Source of the DNA: Chitinophaga caseinilytica
GTDB lineage: Bacteria; Bacteroidota; Bacteroidia; Chitinophagales; Chitinophagaceae
DNA length: 64,000 nucleotides
NCBI RefSeq assembly: GCF_038396765.1
Contig: NZ_CP150096.1
Location: 4,695,001-4,759,000 of the forward strand
Reading direction: 5' to 3'
Shown here: piece by piece, positions 17,755 through 26,697 of the stretch
How the letters are laid out: each line of letters starts with the position of its first letter
Position numbering within the stretch: the stretch's first letter is position 1
Notes under the pieces: generated by a model
The model's input: the letters and a program-made list of their open reading frames with translations, nothing else
Told to the model about the DNA's origin: nothing
The model's database searches: none
Position numbers and translations under genes: made by a program

Positions 17755-18705
17755 ATGAAAGCTGTAGCAGTCAACCAGTTCAAAAGCATTCCCCAGGTGA
17801 TGGACCTGCCCGAGCCACCCGTGAAAGCCGGCACCATCCGCATCCGGCTCGCCGCGGCGGGGCTCAACCCATTCGACTGGAAGTTGGTAGACGGTATCCT
17901 CGAAAACCAGATGCCACATGTATTCCCCATGATCCTCGGTACAGACGGAGCCGGCGTGGTGGAATCGGTGGGCACGGGCGCAGGCCGTTTCAAGGTGGGC
18001 GATCGGGTGTATGGCCAGATGATCCATCCGCCAATCGGCGAAGGGTCTTATGCCCAAATGGTGACCGTTCCCGATTCCGCGGCCATCGCTGCCGCGCCAC
18101 ATTCCATTGCGCTTTCCGATGCCGCGGCGCTGCCGACGGCGGGGATGACGGCGCTTCAGATCCTGGACCGCGCCGGGCTCACCGAAGGGCAAAAGCTCCT
18201 GCTCGTAGGTGCAACCGGCGGCGTGGGCTCGTTTTTGACGCAAATCGCCAAAGCAAGGGGGATATACGTCATTGCTACCGCATCCGGTGAGGATTCGGCG
18301 GCGCGGATCAAAGCGTTGGGCGCTGCGGAAACGATCAATTACAAAACGGCTCCCGTGGAGGAACAGTTTGCCGGCGGGGCCGATGCGCTGATCGACCTGG
18401 TGAGCGATAAAGTGAATTTTGAAAAGATGTTGCCGCTGGTGAAGAAAGGCGGACATGTGAACACCACGCAGTTTGTGGCGGATAAAGACCGCATCCATGA
18501 GCTCGGGCTGCGGGGCGGGAATTTCGAGACCAAAGGGACACCGGCTTCGCTCGATGCGCTGCGGGAACTGATCGATAACGGAAAGGTTACCGTACCGGTG
18601 GACCGCCGGATCCCGCTCGACCAGGCGCCCCAGGCTATCGCGGATAGCCGTGCGGCGAAGAGCAAGGGCAAGACCATCCTCCTCATCGACACGTCTCTGG
18701 AATAA
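17755..18705 (+). CDS. Zinc-independent MDR alcohol dehydrogenase / quinone oxidoreductase
   Basis: A 316-residue medium-chain dehydrogenase/reductase. It has the N-terminal GroES-like domain (AAAGLNPFDWKLVDG, GTDGAGVVESVG) and a nucleotide-binding motif (LLVGATGGVGSFLTQIAKARG). The usual structural and catalytic zinc cysteines are missing, which fits the NADPH:quinone reductase branch. The substrate is unknown. A long upstream open frame exists, but the ATG at 17,755 gives the family N terminus (MKAVAVNQF) and follows the previous terminator. Confidence 0.88.
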   Translation: MKAVAVNQFKSIPQVMDLPEPPVKAGTIRIRLAAAGLNPFDWKLVDGILENQMPHVFPMILGTDGAGVVESVGTGAGRFKVGDRVYGQMIHPPIGEGSYAQMVTVPDSAAIAAAPHSIALSDAAALPTAGMTALQILDRAGLTEGQKLLLVGATGGVGSFLTQIAKARGIYVIATASGEDSAARIKALGAAETINYKTAPVEEQFAGGADALIDLVSDKVNFEKMLPLVKKGGHVNTTQFVADKDRIHELGLRGGNFETKGTPASLDALRELIDNGKVTVPVDRRIPLDQAPQAIADSRAAKSKGKTILLIDTSLE

Positions 18706-18727
18706 CCCTCCGATATTGCAACAGGAT

Positions 18728-18772
18728 CGCCGCCGTGGCCGGGTACAACCGGGCTGCGGCGGCGTCGTTTTT
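18728..18772 (+). terminator. GC-rich hairpin after the alcohol dehydrogenase gene
   Basis: CGCCGCCG at 18728-18735 pairs with CGGCGGCG at 18757-18764, with further imperfect pairing inside, followed by TCGTTTTT. Confidence 0.65.
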
Positions 18773-19118
18773 AGCCGAGCTGCTCGCGGACCTTTTTGGG
18801 CAGTCCCTTTACGACGAGATCGTAGGAGTTGCGGGTCCATTCCAGGAGCAGCCGGTCCGGGATGGAGCCGTCGAGCAAAACGGTGTTCCAATGCTTTTTA
18901 TTCATATGATAGCCGGGCAGCACGCCTTCATACCTTTCCCGCAGCTCTTCCACCAATTCCGGATCGCATTTCAGGTTGATACTTTCGAACGATTCGATGT
19001 CGACCAAAGCGAACAGTTTACCCATGACGGTAAATACCAGCGTGGTTTCCCCGAAAGGGAACCCTTCGGCGGTGCCGGGAAGAGAAAGGCAGTATTTCTG
19101 GAGTTTCTCGAGATTCAT
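18771..19118 (-). CDS. MmcQ/YjbR family DNA-binding-like protein
   Basis: A 115-residue protein of the MmcQ/YjbR family (CyaY-like fold). Features are the N-terminal CLSLPGTAEGFPFGE, then MGKLFALVDIE, and a C-terminal part with LPGYHMNKKHWNTV and LLLEWTRNSYDLVVKGLP. The family is annotated as DNA-binding from structural resemblance; the actual function is unknown. A start two codons upstream (19,124) is equally possible. It is convergent with the alcohol dehydrogenase gene. Confidence 0.85.
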   Translation of the reverse strand: MNLEKLQKYCLSLPGTAEGFPFGETTLVFTVMGKLFALVDIESFESINLKCDPELVEELRERYEGVLPGYHMNKKHWNTVLLDGSIPDRLLLEWTRNSYDLVVKGLPKKVREQLG

Positions 19119-19124
19119 GCCCAC

Positions 19125-19588
19125 AATTTACTGAAAAACTTCTTTGTGGAGGAAAGACCGGTTTCGGATAGGAATCCTTACTTTTTTGGCCAGCCTTTCC
19201 ATTTGATTTATAAAGGAATGCCGGCATTCAACGAACATTTTACATCAACTCAACAGACTGAAAATCAACGTTAACTTACAATTAAATGTTAAATAACGGC
19301 TGTTTTGATGGGAAATGGTTAGGGTAGGGGTTTAAGTAACCGTGGATAAGATTTTAATGCTCAGGATATTAATTCTTACCAAAAAATGTGGTATTGTTTC
19401 AGCATTGGCCCTGCATCACCCCAAAAACAGCTTTTGGAGGAGCCGAAAAACGCCTGTGCGGAAAATCGGGCGCGACCGAAATTTACATTGGTGGTTTTTC
19501 GGAATATGTGATGAAAAACGGTAATTTGGCTCGCCATGAAAACCGTAGGCTAATCCCGATTCCTTCCACTTTGCATGCAATAACAACC
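19125..19588. other. Non-coding gap upstream of the signalling operon
   Basis: A 464-bp stretch with no ORF I can support. It separates the leftward MmcQ gene from the rightward four-gene operon and must hold both promoters, but I see no clear TAnnTTTG box with a matching -33 element. Confidence 0.5.
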
Positions 19589-20236
19589 TATATGAGTACA
19601 TTCAAATCCATCCTGATCCCAGCTGTTACGCTGGCCGCCGGACTAGCGGCAGGTTATTGGTGGGCCCAATCCAAGAATTCGGGGGGCATCACCGGCATTC
19701 CTGTACCAGACTCGTCGCGGTACGTATGCAATTCATCGACGAAAGTTCCTGATGAAGACCTTCTGACGGTAGACACCGCCTTCAACATGATCGCCCGGTA
19801 CGGCAAAAAGCTCCCGCCGGATTCCACCCACACCCGCAGCATCTGGTTCTCGACGGAACGGATCCATTCGCTGCTTTGCATCCTGCAGCGCGACAAGCTC
19901 AGCGGTGTCCGTTTCTATTTCGCGGAATATGCGGAAGACTATCCGGTAGCGCATGAGCCCGGCGCGATCGGCCACAATCCGGTTAAACCGTACTGGGGCC
20001 ACACCACCATGGTGCTCGTGACCACCCGCGAACAGGGCAGATTGCACCTAGACCACATCAAAGTCAAACTTGGTGGCAACGGCGCCCCCGAAGAAGGCGC
20101 GATCTTCACCGGCACACCGCCAGACGATCCGGAAAACAACGGGGAACTCTGTCCGCCGCCCAAAAATTGCTTCTCGAAAGGCGCGTATTTCCTCGCGCCG
20201 AACGTCGACAGCACCAAAAAACACATTTATAACTAA
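19589..20236 (+). CDS. Hypothetical membrane-anchored periplasmic protein
   Basis: A 215-residue protein I do not recognise. It has an N-terminal hydrophobic helix (LIPAVTLAAGLAAGYWW), then a soluble region with WFSTERIHSLL and SGVRFYFAEYAEDYP, and a Pro-rich segment with three Cys near the end. It is probably held in the inner membrane facing the periplasm. The ATG at 19,589 puts the helix at the N terminus; the frame is open further upstream without merit. Its stop overlaps the next ATG (TAATG), so it is coupled to the membrane protein, kinase and regulator that follow and may be an accessory sensor. Confidence 0.7.
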   Translation, partial: YMSTFKSILIPAVTLAAGLAAGYWWAQSKNSGGITGIPVPDSSRYVCNSSTKVPDEDLLTVDTAFNMIARYGKKLPPDSTHTRSIWFSTERIHSLLCILQRDKLSGVRFYFAEYAEDYPVAHEPGAIGHNPVKPYWGHTTMVLVTTREQGRLHLDHIKVKLGGNGAPEEGAIFTGTPPDDPENNGELCPPPKNCFSKGAYFLAPNVDSTKKHIYN

Positions 20237-20889
20237 TGCATTATTTCACCGTCAACACGGTAGCCGAATGGATCTGCTTCCTCACCGCCCTTGTCTGCCT
20301 CCGGCGCGACAAGGACCCGGTGTGGAGGCGGTTTCCGTTCTACCTTCTCCTTGTTTGCCTCGTCGAAACCGGCGGAATTTTCATGCGGACCGAACTGAAG
20401 ATGCCCAATGCACCTATCTACAACGTCTACATGCTCGCCGAATGTTTCGCCATGACTACCTTCCTGTACCATCTTATTAAGCCGTATGGCATGAAAATCT
20501 GGGTCCCGCTGGCTTGGGGCGCCATCTTCCTCGCCGCATGGCTCGTGGAATCGCTCGACGGCGACTTCGGGACGTACTCCCGGCAAACGGCCATCCTGCT
20601 TTCCATCGCCGTCGTAGTAGCCTGCCTCTATTATTTTTACCTCGTGCTGCGGGACGACCGTTACGTTCGCCTGGCCACCCATCCGCCGTTCTGGTGGGTG
20701 AGCGGTACGCTCATGTTTTACTTCGGCGGCATCGCCACGTACATTTTTTTCCAGTATCTCCTGGAGGCTTCTTCGGTCGAGGGTATCCGGTTTTCCCTCA
20801 GGTATGTTATTTTTAAGGTCCTGAACGTGCTGTTATACGGCAGCTGGACTTACGCTTTTATATGCAGGTACCGACAAACGAAATATTAA
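20236..20889 (+). CDS. Polytopic membrane protein coupled to a two-component system
   Basis: A 217-residue integral membrane protein with about six or seven hydrophobic helices and no soluble domain. I do not recognise a named family. It starts on the last base of the previous stop codon and overlaps the kinase gene by 28 bp. That close coupling suggests it supplies membrane sensing for the following kinase, which has only one membrane helix of its own. This role is inference from gene order. Confidence 0.75.
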   Translation: MHYFTVNTVAEWICFLTALVCLRRDKDPVWRRFPFYLLLVCLVETGGIFMRTELKMPNAPIYNVYMLAECFAMTTFLYHLIKPYGMKIWVPLAWGAIFLAAWLVESLDGDFGTYSRQTAILLSIAVVVACLYYFYLVLRDDRYVRLATHPPFWWVSGTLMFYFGGIATYIFFQYLLEASSVEGIRFSLRYVIFKVLNVLLYGSWTYAFICRYRQTKY

Positions 20890-21668
20890 CCCTGATCATC
20901 TGGGTGAGCGCGGTTTTCCTCATCGCCCCGCTGTTCCTCATTGTATATGTGAGCGTGTATAACGCCCGCAAAAAGAAACATCTGGAAGAAACCGAGCGCA
21001 TGCGGAACGCATTCAAAACAGAGCTTTTACAGACCCAGATGGAGGTGCAGGAGCAAACGCTCAAAACCATCGGCAACGATCTGCACGACAATATCAACCA
21101 GCTCCTCGGGCTGATGACCATCACTTTAAGCGCGGTCGACCTTTCCGACAAGGAAAAAGCGGCAGAGAAGATTTCTGCCGCGGAAGCCCTCGCGCGCCGG
21201 TCTATCCGTGAAATCCGCGCACTGTCGCGCCTCATGCATGGCGAAGAGCTCGTAGGCAAAGGGCTCCCGCACGCCATTTCGTTCGAGCTGGACTGGCTGG
21301 AGAAATCGGGCCGGTACCAGGTCCACCGGAAAGGCACGCTCAACGGTATGCCGAAACACCCTGAAACTGAATTATTTGTGTTCCGCATTTTCCAGGAAAC
21401 GCTGCATAACATCATCCGTCATGCCCAGGCCACGTCGGTGACGGTGGAACAAGCCTGGGTGGATAACATCCTGACGCTCACGCTGATCGACGACGGCGCC
21501 GGCTTCGATGTAGAAGCGGCACTTTCGAACCCCTCGGGCATGGGCCTCCAGAATATCCGCAAAAGAGCCGCCATGATAGGGGGCTCGGCCGTTATAAAAT
21601 CCGTTCCCGGAAAAGGATCATCCGTTACCATCACCGTTCCCCGCGCAAATCACAACCATGCAACATAA
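20862..21668 (+). CDS. Sensor histidine kinase, NarL/LiaS type
   Basis: A 268-residue kinase with one N-terminal membrane helix (about residues 9-31), a coiled linker and a HisKA_3-type dimerisation domain. The phospho-acceptor is His75 in NDLHDNINQLLG. The ATPase domain shows the N box (HNIIRHAQA), D box (DDGAGFD), GMGLQNIRKRA and GKGSSVTIT. There is no separate sensor domain, so input probably comes from the adjacent membrane proteins. It overlaps the previous gene by 28 bp and the response regulator gene by 11 bp. Confidence 0.93.
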   Translation: MQVPTNEILTLIIWVSAVFLIAPLFLIVYVSVYNARKKKHLEETERMRNAFKTELLQTQMEVQEQTLKTIGNDLHDNINQLLGLMTITLSAVDLSDKEKAAEKISAAEALARRSIREIRALSRLMHGEELVGKGLPHAISFELDWLEKSGRYQVHRKGTLNGMPKHPETELFVFRIFQETLHNIIRHAQATSVTVEQAWVDNILTLTLIDDGAGFDVEAALSNPSGMGLQNIRKRAAMIGGSAVIKSVPGKGSSVTITVPRANHNHAT

Positions 21669-22311
21669 AACCATCCACATCGCTATCGTAGACGACCACA
21701 CGCTGTTTCGCCAGGGGCTTACCAGCCTGCTGTCGGAATACCCCGATATCCGCGTCGCCTTCGAAGCCGCCCACGGCAATGAAATGAAAGAGCGCCTCGG
21801 ATCTGCGCCGCCGCCAGACGTGGTTTTGATGGACATCAACATGCCCGTCATGGACGGTTTCGAGTCTACTCAATGGCTCAAACAGCATCACCCCGACGTG
21901 AAAGTACTGGCACTCAGCACTTTCGAAGACGACAAGCCCATTATCAAAATGCTGAAGAACGGCGCCGGTGGCTACCTCGTGAAGGAATCCCGCATCGCCG
22001 ATGTGGTGCACGCCATCCGCACGATCCACGAGCAGGGGTATTTCCTCAACGAGCTTATTTCCGCGAAAATGCTCCGCAGCATACAGGACAATCCCACACC
22101 CGGCGCATTGCAGGTGCAATTGAGCGACAACGAGATCACTTTTCTCCGGCATTGCTGCTCGGAATTGACTTACAAGGAGATCGCTTCGGAAATGAAGCTC
22201 AGTCCGCACACGATCGACAATTACCGCCAGGAACTGTTCGACCGCCTGGCGATCAAATCGCGGACCGGGCTCGTGCTTTTCGCCATCAAAAACGAACTTT
22301 ACGCGCCCTGA
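21658..22311 (+). CDS. LuxR/NarL-family response regulator
   Basis: A 217-residue regulator with an N-terminal receiver domain (IVDDHTLFRQGL; phospho-acceptor Asp59 in VVLMDINMPVMDG; GAGGYLVKES near the end). A C-terminal LuxR-type HTH follows over about residues 148-210 (LTYKEIASEMKLSPHTIDNY). It is the cognate partner of the overlapping kinase. Target genes are not evident; no neighbour downstream shares its strand before the terminator. Confidence 0.94.
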   Translation: MQHKTIHIAIVDDHTLFRQGLTSLLSEYPDIRVAFEAAHGNEMKERLGSAPPPDVVLMDINMPVMDGFESTQWLKQHHPDVKVLALSTFEDDKPIIKMLKNGAGGYLVKESRIADVVHAIRTIHEQGYFLNELISAKMLRSIQDNPTPGALQVQLSDNEITFLRHCCSELTYKEIASEMKLSPHTIDNYRQELFDRLAIKSRTGLVLFAIKNELYAP

Positions 22312-22339
22312 TCCCTGCGATCAGGCGCGATACGGATAT

Positions 22340-22376
22340 AAAAATCCCCGGTCTTTGAAGCAGGCCGGGGATTTTT
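22340..22376 (+). terminator. Terminator of the two-component operon
   Basis: AAAAATCCCCGG (22340-22351) pairs with CCGGGGATTTTT (22365-22376), 28 bp after the response regulator stop. Confidence 0.92.
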
Positions 22377-22504
22377 GTTTTCGATTCGGATGGAGTGAAG
22401 GAAACCGGCGCGGGAGAACCAGCGCCGGTGCTTGTTTCATGTGTTACTTAGTGAAAACTGAAGGTAAATGGAATAGGGATCCTTAGGATGGCAAGACAAT
22501 TAAG

Positions 22505-22957
22505 TTAGACGACAGCTGCCAGCATCCTGGGTTCCATGAAACCAGCCGGCGCCCTGGCAACGGTAAGCCAGGCGCCGTCGGTTTCGTACTTGTACGTGCA
22601 GAAGCCTGATTTCCAGGCATTATCCAGTTCGAGAAAGATTTCCATGTTGGGCTGCGGGACCACGTTGCTGTAAGGCGGCGCCAGGTACGGCATACCCATG
22701 ATGATCAAAACGTTGGGGAATTCCACAATGGGTGAGGCCGGCGAGGAGAAGTAGTAACCTTTCAGATAACTGAGGCCAAACGAATGGTGAAATGCACCGG
22801 ATTTTAGTTGTCCGGTGCCGGTCAACTGCTTTGTGGACTCGTTGACGGTCAACGAGATGTGCAGTGCCGGGGTGCCGGGTTGGGTTCCGCCGATATCGAT
22901 CTGGACGGAAAACAGCCCGGGGGCAATGGGAGCGTCTGATAAAATGGTCTTAAGCAT
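22505..22957 (-). CDS. Hypothetical protein, possibly DUF1842-like
   Basis: A 150-residue protein with no signal peptide or membrane helix. It is rich in predicted beta strands, with alternating segments such as LFSVQIDIGG, ALHISLTVNESTKQLTGTG and FPNVLIIMGMPYL. The pattern recalls the DUF1842 family, but I am unsure of that match. The function is unknown. It stands alone on the minus strand between the two-component operon and a long non-coding region. Confidence 0.6.
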   Translation of the reverse strand: MLKTILSDAPIAPGLFSVQIDIGGTQPGTPALHISLTVNESTKQLTGTGQLKSGAFHHSFGLSYLKGYYFSSPASPIVEFPNVLIIMGMPYLAPPYSNVVPQPNMEIFLELDNAWKSGFCTYKYETDGAWLTVARAPAGFMEPRMLAAVV

Positions 22958-24317
22958 ACAGAGAAAAGCGAACGATCAAATTTCCAAAATGGCGGCCACC
23001 CCTGAAAGGTTGTTTTTCCCCTGTGCCGGGGGGATTTTCAGCCTTTTATAGGTAACGTAAGGATGTTTGATTTTCAATGCATTACAGAAGGAAGGGCAGA
23101 TGAGTGGATATAAACCGGTTTACCGATTACCGGATTTCAGCTTCAGATCGTTGGAATGGATCGCGCGGAAAGACGGGTCAAAAAGGTTTCCAATAGCTAT
23201 AAACGACTAAATTTCAATCTATTAAGGGCTAAAATGGGAATTCATGCAGAAAATTCACGACCCGAATGCGTCTTTAGCCAATTTGTAGTTGATTTCGGGG
23301 GATGAGGAACATTTTTGCATGTGAATCTTCCGAAACAATTCATATTCAATCGATTAAGAGAAAAGCCAATTAGCCAAAAGTCGGATATTATTGATTATCA
23401 TCACTTAAACGAGCGAACCTGGGAGTGGTAAAATCTATAAAGCATAAAAATTCGTTCCGCCACAAGTACTTGCCAGCGAATTCGAGCCGTTGGGAGTTAC
23501 AAAATCCAGACAGCCTCACAACGAATTTTGTTCGAAAGCAAAACAAAATCCGGTCATAAATACAGCGGAACCTTCTGGAAACAATCCCAAATATTCCGCA
23601 ACGAAACATCCAACAATACCAAAATGGAATCCCGGTTTTTCGCAAAACATTCCCAAAAGACTGGTTCAGGGCCATCGAAAAAACCAATCCGTCAATGCCA
23701 AAACGGAATCGCGGTTTTCCTAAATAACGTTCCGAAAAGACCGGATCATCGCCACCGGAAATTAGAATATTTCCATTTTAAAATTGGATCAAAGGAGTGA
23801 TACATCGTACGAACATCTTCAACACAACAAACGAATAATTTCCAACCTAAAGAATCGAGGATGAGTTTAACACACCAGGATTAACGATAAACTTGAAGGG
23901 GAGAATTCTCCAGGAAAACGATTTGTTTTATTTAACATAATGTAAATTATAAAGCAAAATAGGCAAACGACTGAATAGAAGTAAATGTTTATCAAATCGT
24001 TAGTTTCTGCGGTTTCCTGCAAGAATTCAATGATCCGGGTTTGAACCGTTCCTGGAACCAATACTCGAACCCGATGTCATTTAAATCACGGATCCGCTTA
24101 AGATTTGTGACAAATCGTGAGGAGGATCAGAAAGGAATTTTATAAACTAGATATTTCATAATCAATTCGATCTATCCGGTCAATTCATTAAAAACTGGAG
24201 AAATTTTTTGGCTCGAAATCATGCCCGAGAATTGTCACAAATCCGGCGAAAGCCCCTCGCCCGCCGAATTTTCATTTTTAGGCCCCCTATCGATCGTTTT
24301 GCGAAGATTTTGGGTAT
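22958..24317. other. 1.36-kb AT-rich non-coding region
   Basis: No ORF here has a recognisable family, plausible composition or good start, although short frames occur on both strands. By eye the region is richer in A and T than the flanking genes. It contains imperfect internal repeats (see 23,621-23,764) and looks like decayed or rapidly changing sequence at the downstream edge of PUL 1. Confidence 0.6.
23621..23764. repeat. Imperfect tandem duplication, period about 79 bp
   Basis: The segment beginning AAAATGGAATCCCGGTTTTTC at 23,621 resembles the segment beginning AAAACGGAATCGCGGTTTTCC at about 23,700. Later parts also match loosely (CCCAAAAGACTGGTTCAG against CCGAAAAGACCGGATCAT). The copies have diverged. 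Confidence 0.5.
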
Positions 24318-24352
24318 AAAAAACGGGCAAATCCAAAAGGATCTGCCCGTTT
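24318..24352 (-). terminator. Terminator of PUL 1
   Basis: AAACGGGCA...ATCC and GGAT...TGCCCGTTT form a stem with one mismatch and an AAAA loop. Read leftward it ends in a run of T. It lies 31 bp beyond the GH76 stop. Confidence 0.82.
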
Positions 24353-24382
24353 CCCGTGCTTACAATTTAAAATGATATCAGC

Positions 24383-25525
24383 CTATTCCATCAAATCCCG
24401 CGACTTCAACTCCGCCGCCGCTTCCATCAACATGCACCCAGATAGCTGCGTGCTGAGATCCACCGTAGAGCCCGTCGCGCTCCATTTACTGCCGAACAGC
24501 ACCTGCGGCCGCACGGTTGCCTGGAGCCAAAGCGTTTCGGCATTCACCTGTAAAAAACGGACAAACTTCCCGGCATCCGAAGTGGAAATGTTGCCATCTG
24601 TGATCAGGAGCATCATGTACCGCACCAGGATCCCTTTGAAAAGCCCGCCGTCGCCGGCGCCTTCGTCTTTCATAAGGTTTCCCTGCGTCAAATCGCCGGT
24701 CAGGGAGTTGTTGGCGGTTTTCAGCGCGTCGTTCAGGTACACCTGCTCGCCCGTGATCTTGTACAATTCCACGGCTGCGCCGATGAAAACGCCCTGATTA
24801 TAAGTGAATTTCCAGTTTTTGTTGGTGCCTGTGCCATCGAGGCCATCCCAAACAAGGCCAGTTACCGGGTCTACGAGATTGTTCTTCTGCCAGAGATAGA
24901 TTTTCCGTGCCCAGTCCAGGTCTTCAGGACGATGGTCCAGCAGGTACAGTCGCGCTGCGATGATACCGGCGGGCGCGTTGGCGGGGGTATTTTTGTTCTT
25001 GCGCTCCTTGTTCCAGTAAATCCCGCCGCCCCAGGTATCGTCCCATCCGCCTTTGATATCGTTCCACAACGTTTCGGCCACGGTTTTGTACTTCGCATCG
25101 CCCGTCACTTCAAACACCCGGATGCATGCCAACGCCATCCATTCCATATCGTCGTAGAAATGATTGATGTACGTGTTGCCGTTGCGGGTTTTCATCCCGT
25201 CCAGCAAATCGTCCATCCGCGCCTTGATCTGCGGATCGTTTTTCCGGATGTACGCATCCAGCAACACGTCCAGCGCATGAGCGTTCCGCCAGTAATGAAA
25301 GGTATTGGCGCCGCTGTGGTTTTCGTTGAAGTATTTACCGGATGCGTTATAGAAATTGGCGATCAGCGAGTTATACGAAGAATCCGCGATCGAGGGCCAA
25401 TTGAAAACGTATGTTTTCTTTCCCGCGCCCGGGCCGGGCCCATCGTCTACCGGCTCTTTCAAACAGCCGGCAAACGATGTCGCTATCAACACCAACGCAG
25501 CAATATTTTTAATGATTTTCAGCAT
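24383..25525 (-). CDS. GH76 family endo-alpha-1,6-mannanase, lipoprotein
   Basis: A 380-residue lipoprotein (lipobox FAGC near residue 20) of glycoside hydrolase family 76, which cuts alpha-1,6-mannan backbones. The paired catalytic aspartates are in YDDMEWMALA. Other family landmarks are GGGIYWNKERKNKNTPANAPA and FTYNQGVFIGAAVELYKITG, seen as short conserved blocks. The lipid anchor suggests surface display. It is the last gene of PUL 1, 12 bp after susE, and a terminator follows. Confidence 0.93.
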   Translation of the reverse strand: MLKIIKNIAALVLIATSFAGCLKEPVDDGPGPGAGKKTYVFNWPSIADSSYNSLIANFYNASGKYFNENHSGANTFHYWRNAHALDVLLDAYIRKNDPQIKARMDDLLDGMKTRNGNTYINHFYDDMEWMALACIRVFEVTGDAKYKTVAETLWNDIKGGWDDTWGGGIYWNKERKNKNTPANAPAGIIAARLYLLDHRPEDLDWARKIYLWQKNNLVDPVTGLVWDGLDGTGTNKNWKFTYNQGVFIGAAVELYKITGEQVYLNDALKTANNSLTGDLTQGNLMKDEGAGDGGLFKGILVRYMMLLITDGNISTSDAGKFVRFLQVNAETLWLQATVRPQVLFGSKWSATGSTVDLSTQLSGCMLMEAAAELKSRDLME

Positions 25526-25537
25526 GTTGTGTGTTTG

Positions 25538-26665
25538 TTATTTGATAATTACTTCATGCGTATAAGGCTTGTCGGCCCGGAAATACACGTTTACGTCGCA
25601 GGCTTTGGTATCTACTTCGGTCCTGAACTTGTAGCAAAAATTCCAACGATCGCTGTTGGTAATGGTTTTCAGTTCCCAAAACGCGGCGGGCGTCGAGGAA
25701 GTGGGCCGGTTATTGTCGGCATTCGAGCTGCCCCACCATTCCTGTCCGTCCACACCACCATTTTTCACGTTAAGGCGGAATTTGTAGCGTTCGTCGCGGC
25801 CCCAGGATTCCTGTTTGAAGGTGATGACTTTGTCGGTGAACGACCAGGTACTGTTGCCGGCATAGCTCAGTTCGTGCATGATCTTATCGTCTGGCGCAAA
25901 CCACAATCCGATGCCGGTGATTTCGGTGACGGTGACGGCTGCGTTATTGAAATCGAGCCGCAGGCGATATACTTTGGTGCCGCCGGCCTGGGTGGTTTCG
26001 CCGCCTTCGCGGATCAGGCCGTTATCAATGGAGAAAACGTTGGGCGTTCCGCTGTTGCGGTCGGTGAATTTGTATTTGCCGTCTTTGAGCGAAGTATAGA
26101 TTTCGAAGACACCGGCGGTCACGGATTTGAGTTTCAGGGCTTTGGACAGGTCGGCCCCGGTTTCCGTGGCATCTCCGGTCAGGAAAACGTCTACCGGGAT
26201 TTCGGCGAACCCGTTGGGCCGCTCCACTTCGATCACCCGCGCTTCCTTCGCCGGCTGGATGTTAAAACCTTTCGACGCGAGCACCGTCCATTTGATCCGG
26301 CCGGTCCCCAGCGCGGGAATCCCCGCTTTGCCGGCCAGGCTGTTCAGGTCTTTATGCGAGAGGTTCAGTTTATTTTGTACCCCGCCGCCGTCTGACGGGA
26401 TTCTGGCGATGGGATTGCTGAAATCGCCGTTCTCCTTATCGAACGCCACTTCATATAATACCAGCGAACCGTCTTCGGCCCGGGCCTGGTCCCATTCAAA
26501 AAGCACTGACGCGCTGGTGGCGGGCTGTAGCTTGGTGAACTTGTTATTCAGGGGCGCGGTCAGCTTATCGACCGGCTGGATATTGGTGTTCAGTTTGTAA
26601 TCGTCCTTTTTGCAGCCGGCTACCAGGGCGGCCAGGAAGGTTATTATGGAAATATATCTGATCAT
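25538..26665 (-). CDS. SusE/SusF-like surface glycan-binding lipoprotein
   Basis: A 375-residue lipoprotein (lipobox VAGC) with a SusE N-terminal domain (LTAPLNNKFTKLQPATSASVLFEWD) followed by beta-rich domains that carry Trp-rich patches such as GIGLWFAPDD and GQEWWGSSNAD. SusE/F proteins bind glycan at the cell surface and are not enzymes. It sits between susD and the GH76 gene, the usual position in a polysaccharide utilisation locus. Confidence 0.85.
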   Translation of the reverse strand: MIRYISIITFLAALVAGCKKDDYKLNTNIQPVDKLTAPLNNKFTKLQPATSASVLFEWDQARAEDGSLVLYEVAFDKENGDFSNPIARIPSDGGGVQNKLNLSHKDLNSLAGKAGIPALGTGRIKWTVLASKGFNIQPAKEARVIEVERPNGFAEIPVDVFLTGDATETGADLSKALKLKSVTAGVFEIYTSLKDGKYKFTDRNSGTPNVFSIDNGLIREGGETTQAGGTKVYRLRLDFNNAAVTVTEITGIGLWFAPDDKIMHELSYAGNSTWSFTDKVITFKQESWGRDERYKFRLNVKNGGVDGQEWWGSSNADNNRPTSSTPAAFWELKTITNSDRWNFCYKFRTEVDTKACDVNVYFRADKPYTHEVIIK

Positions 26666-26697
26666 GACGAATCGGTTGAGTGGATGTTAGAATTGGA

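Noticed and set aside
23388-23800. Short open frames on both strands in the AT-rich region 22,958-24,317
   Set aside because: None has a recognisable family, signal or sensible composition; they overlap imperfect repeats and are probably chance.
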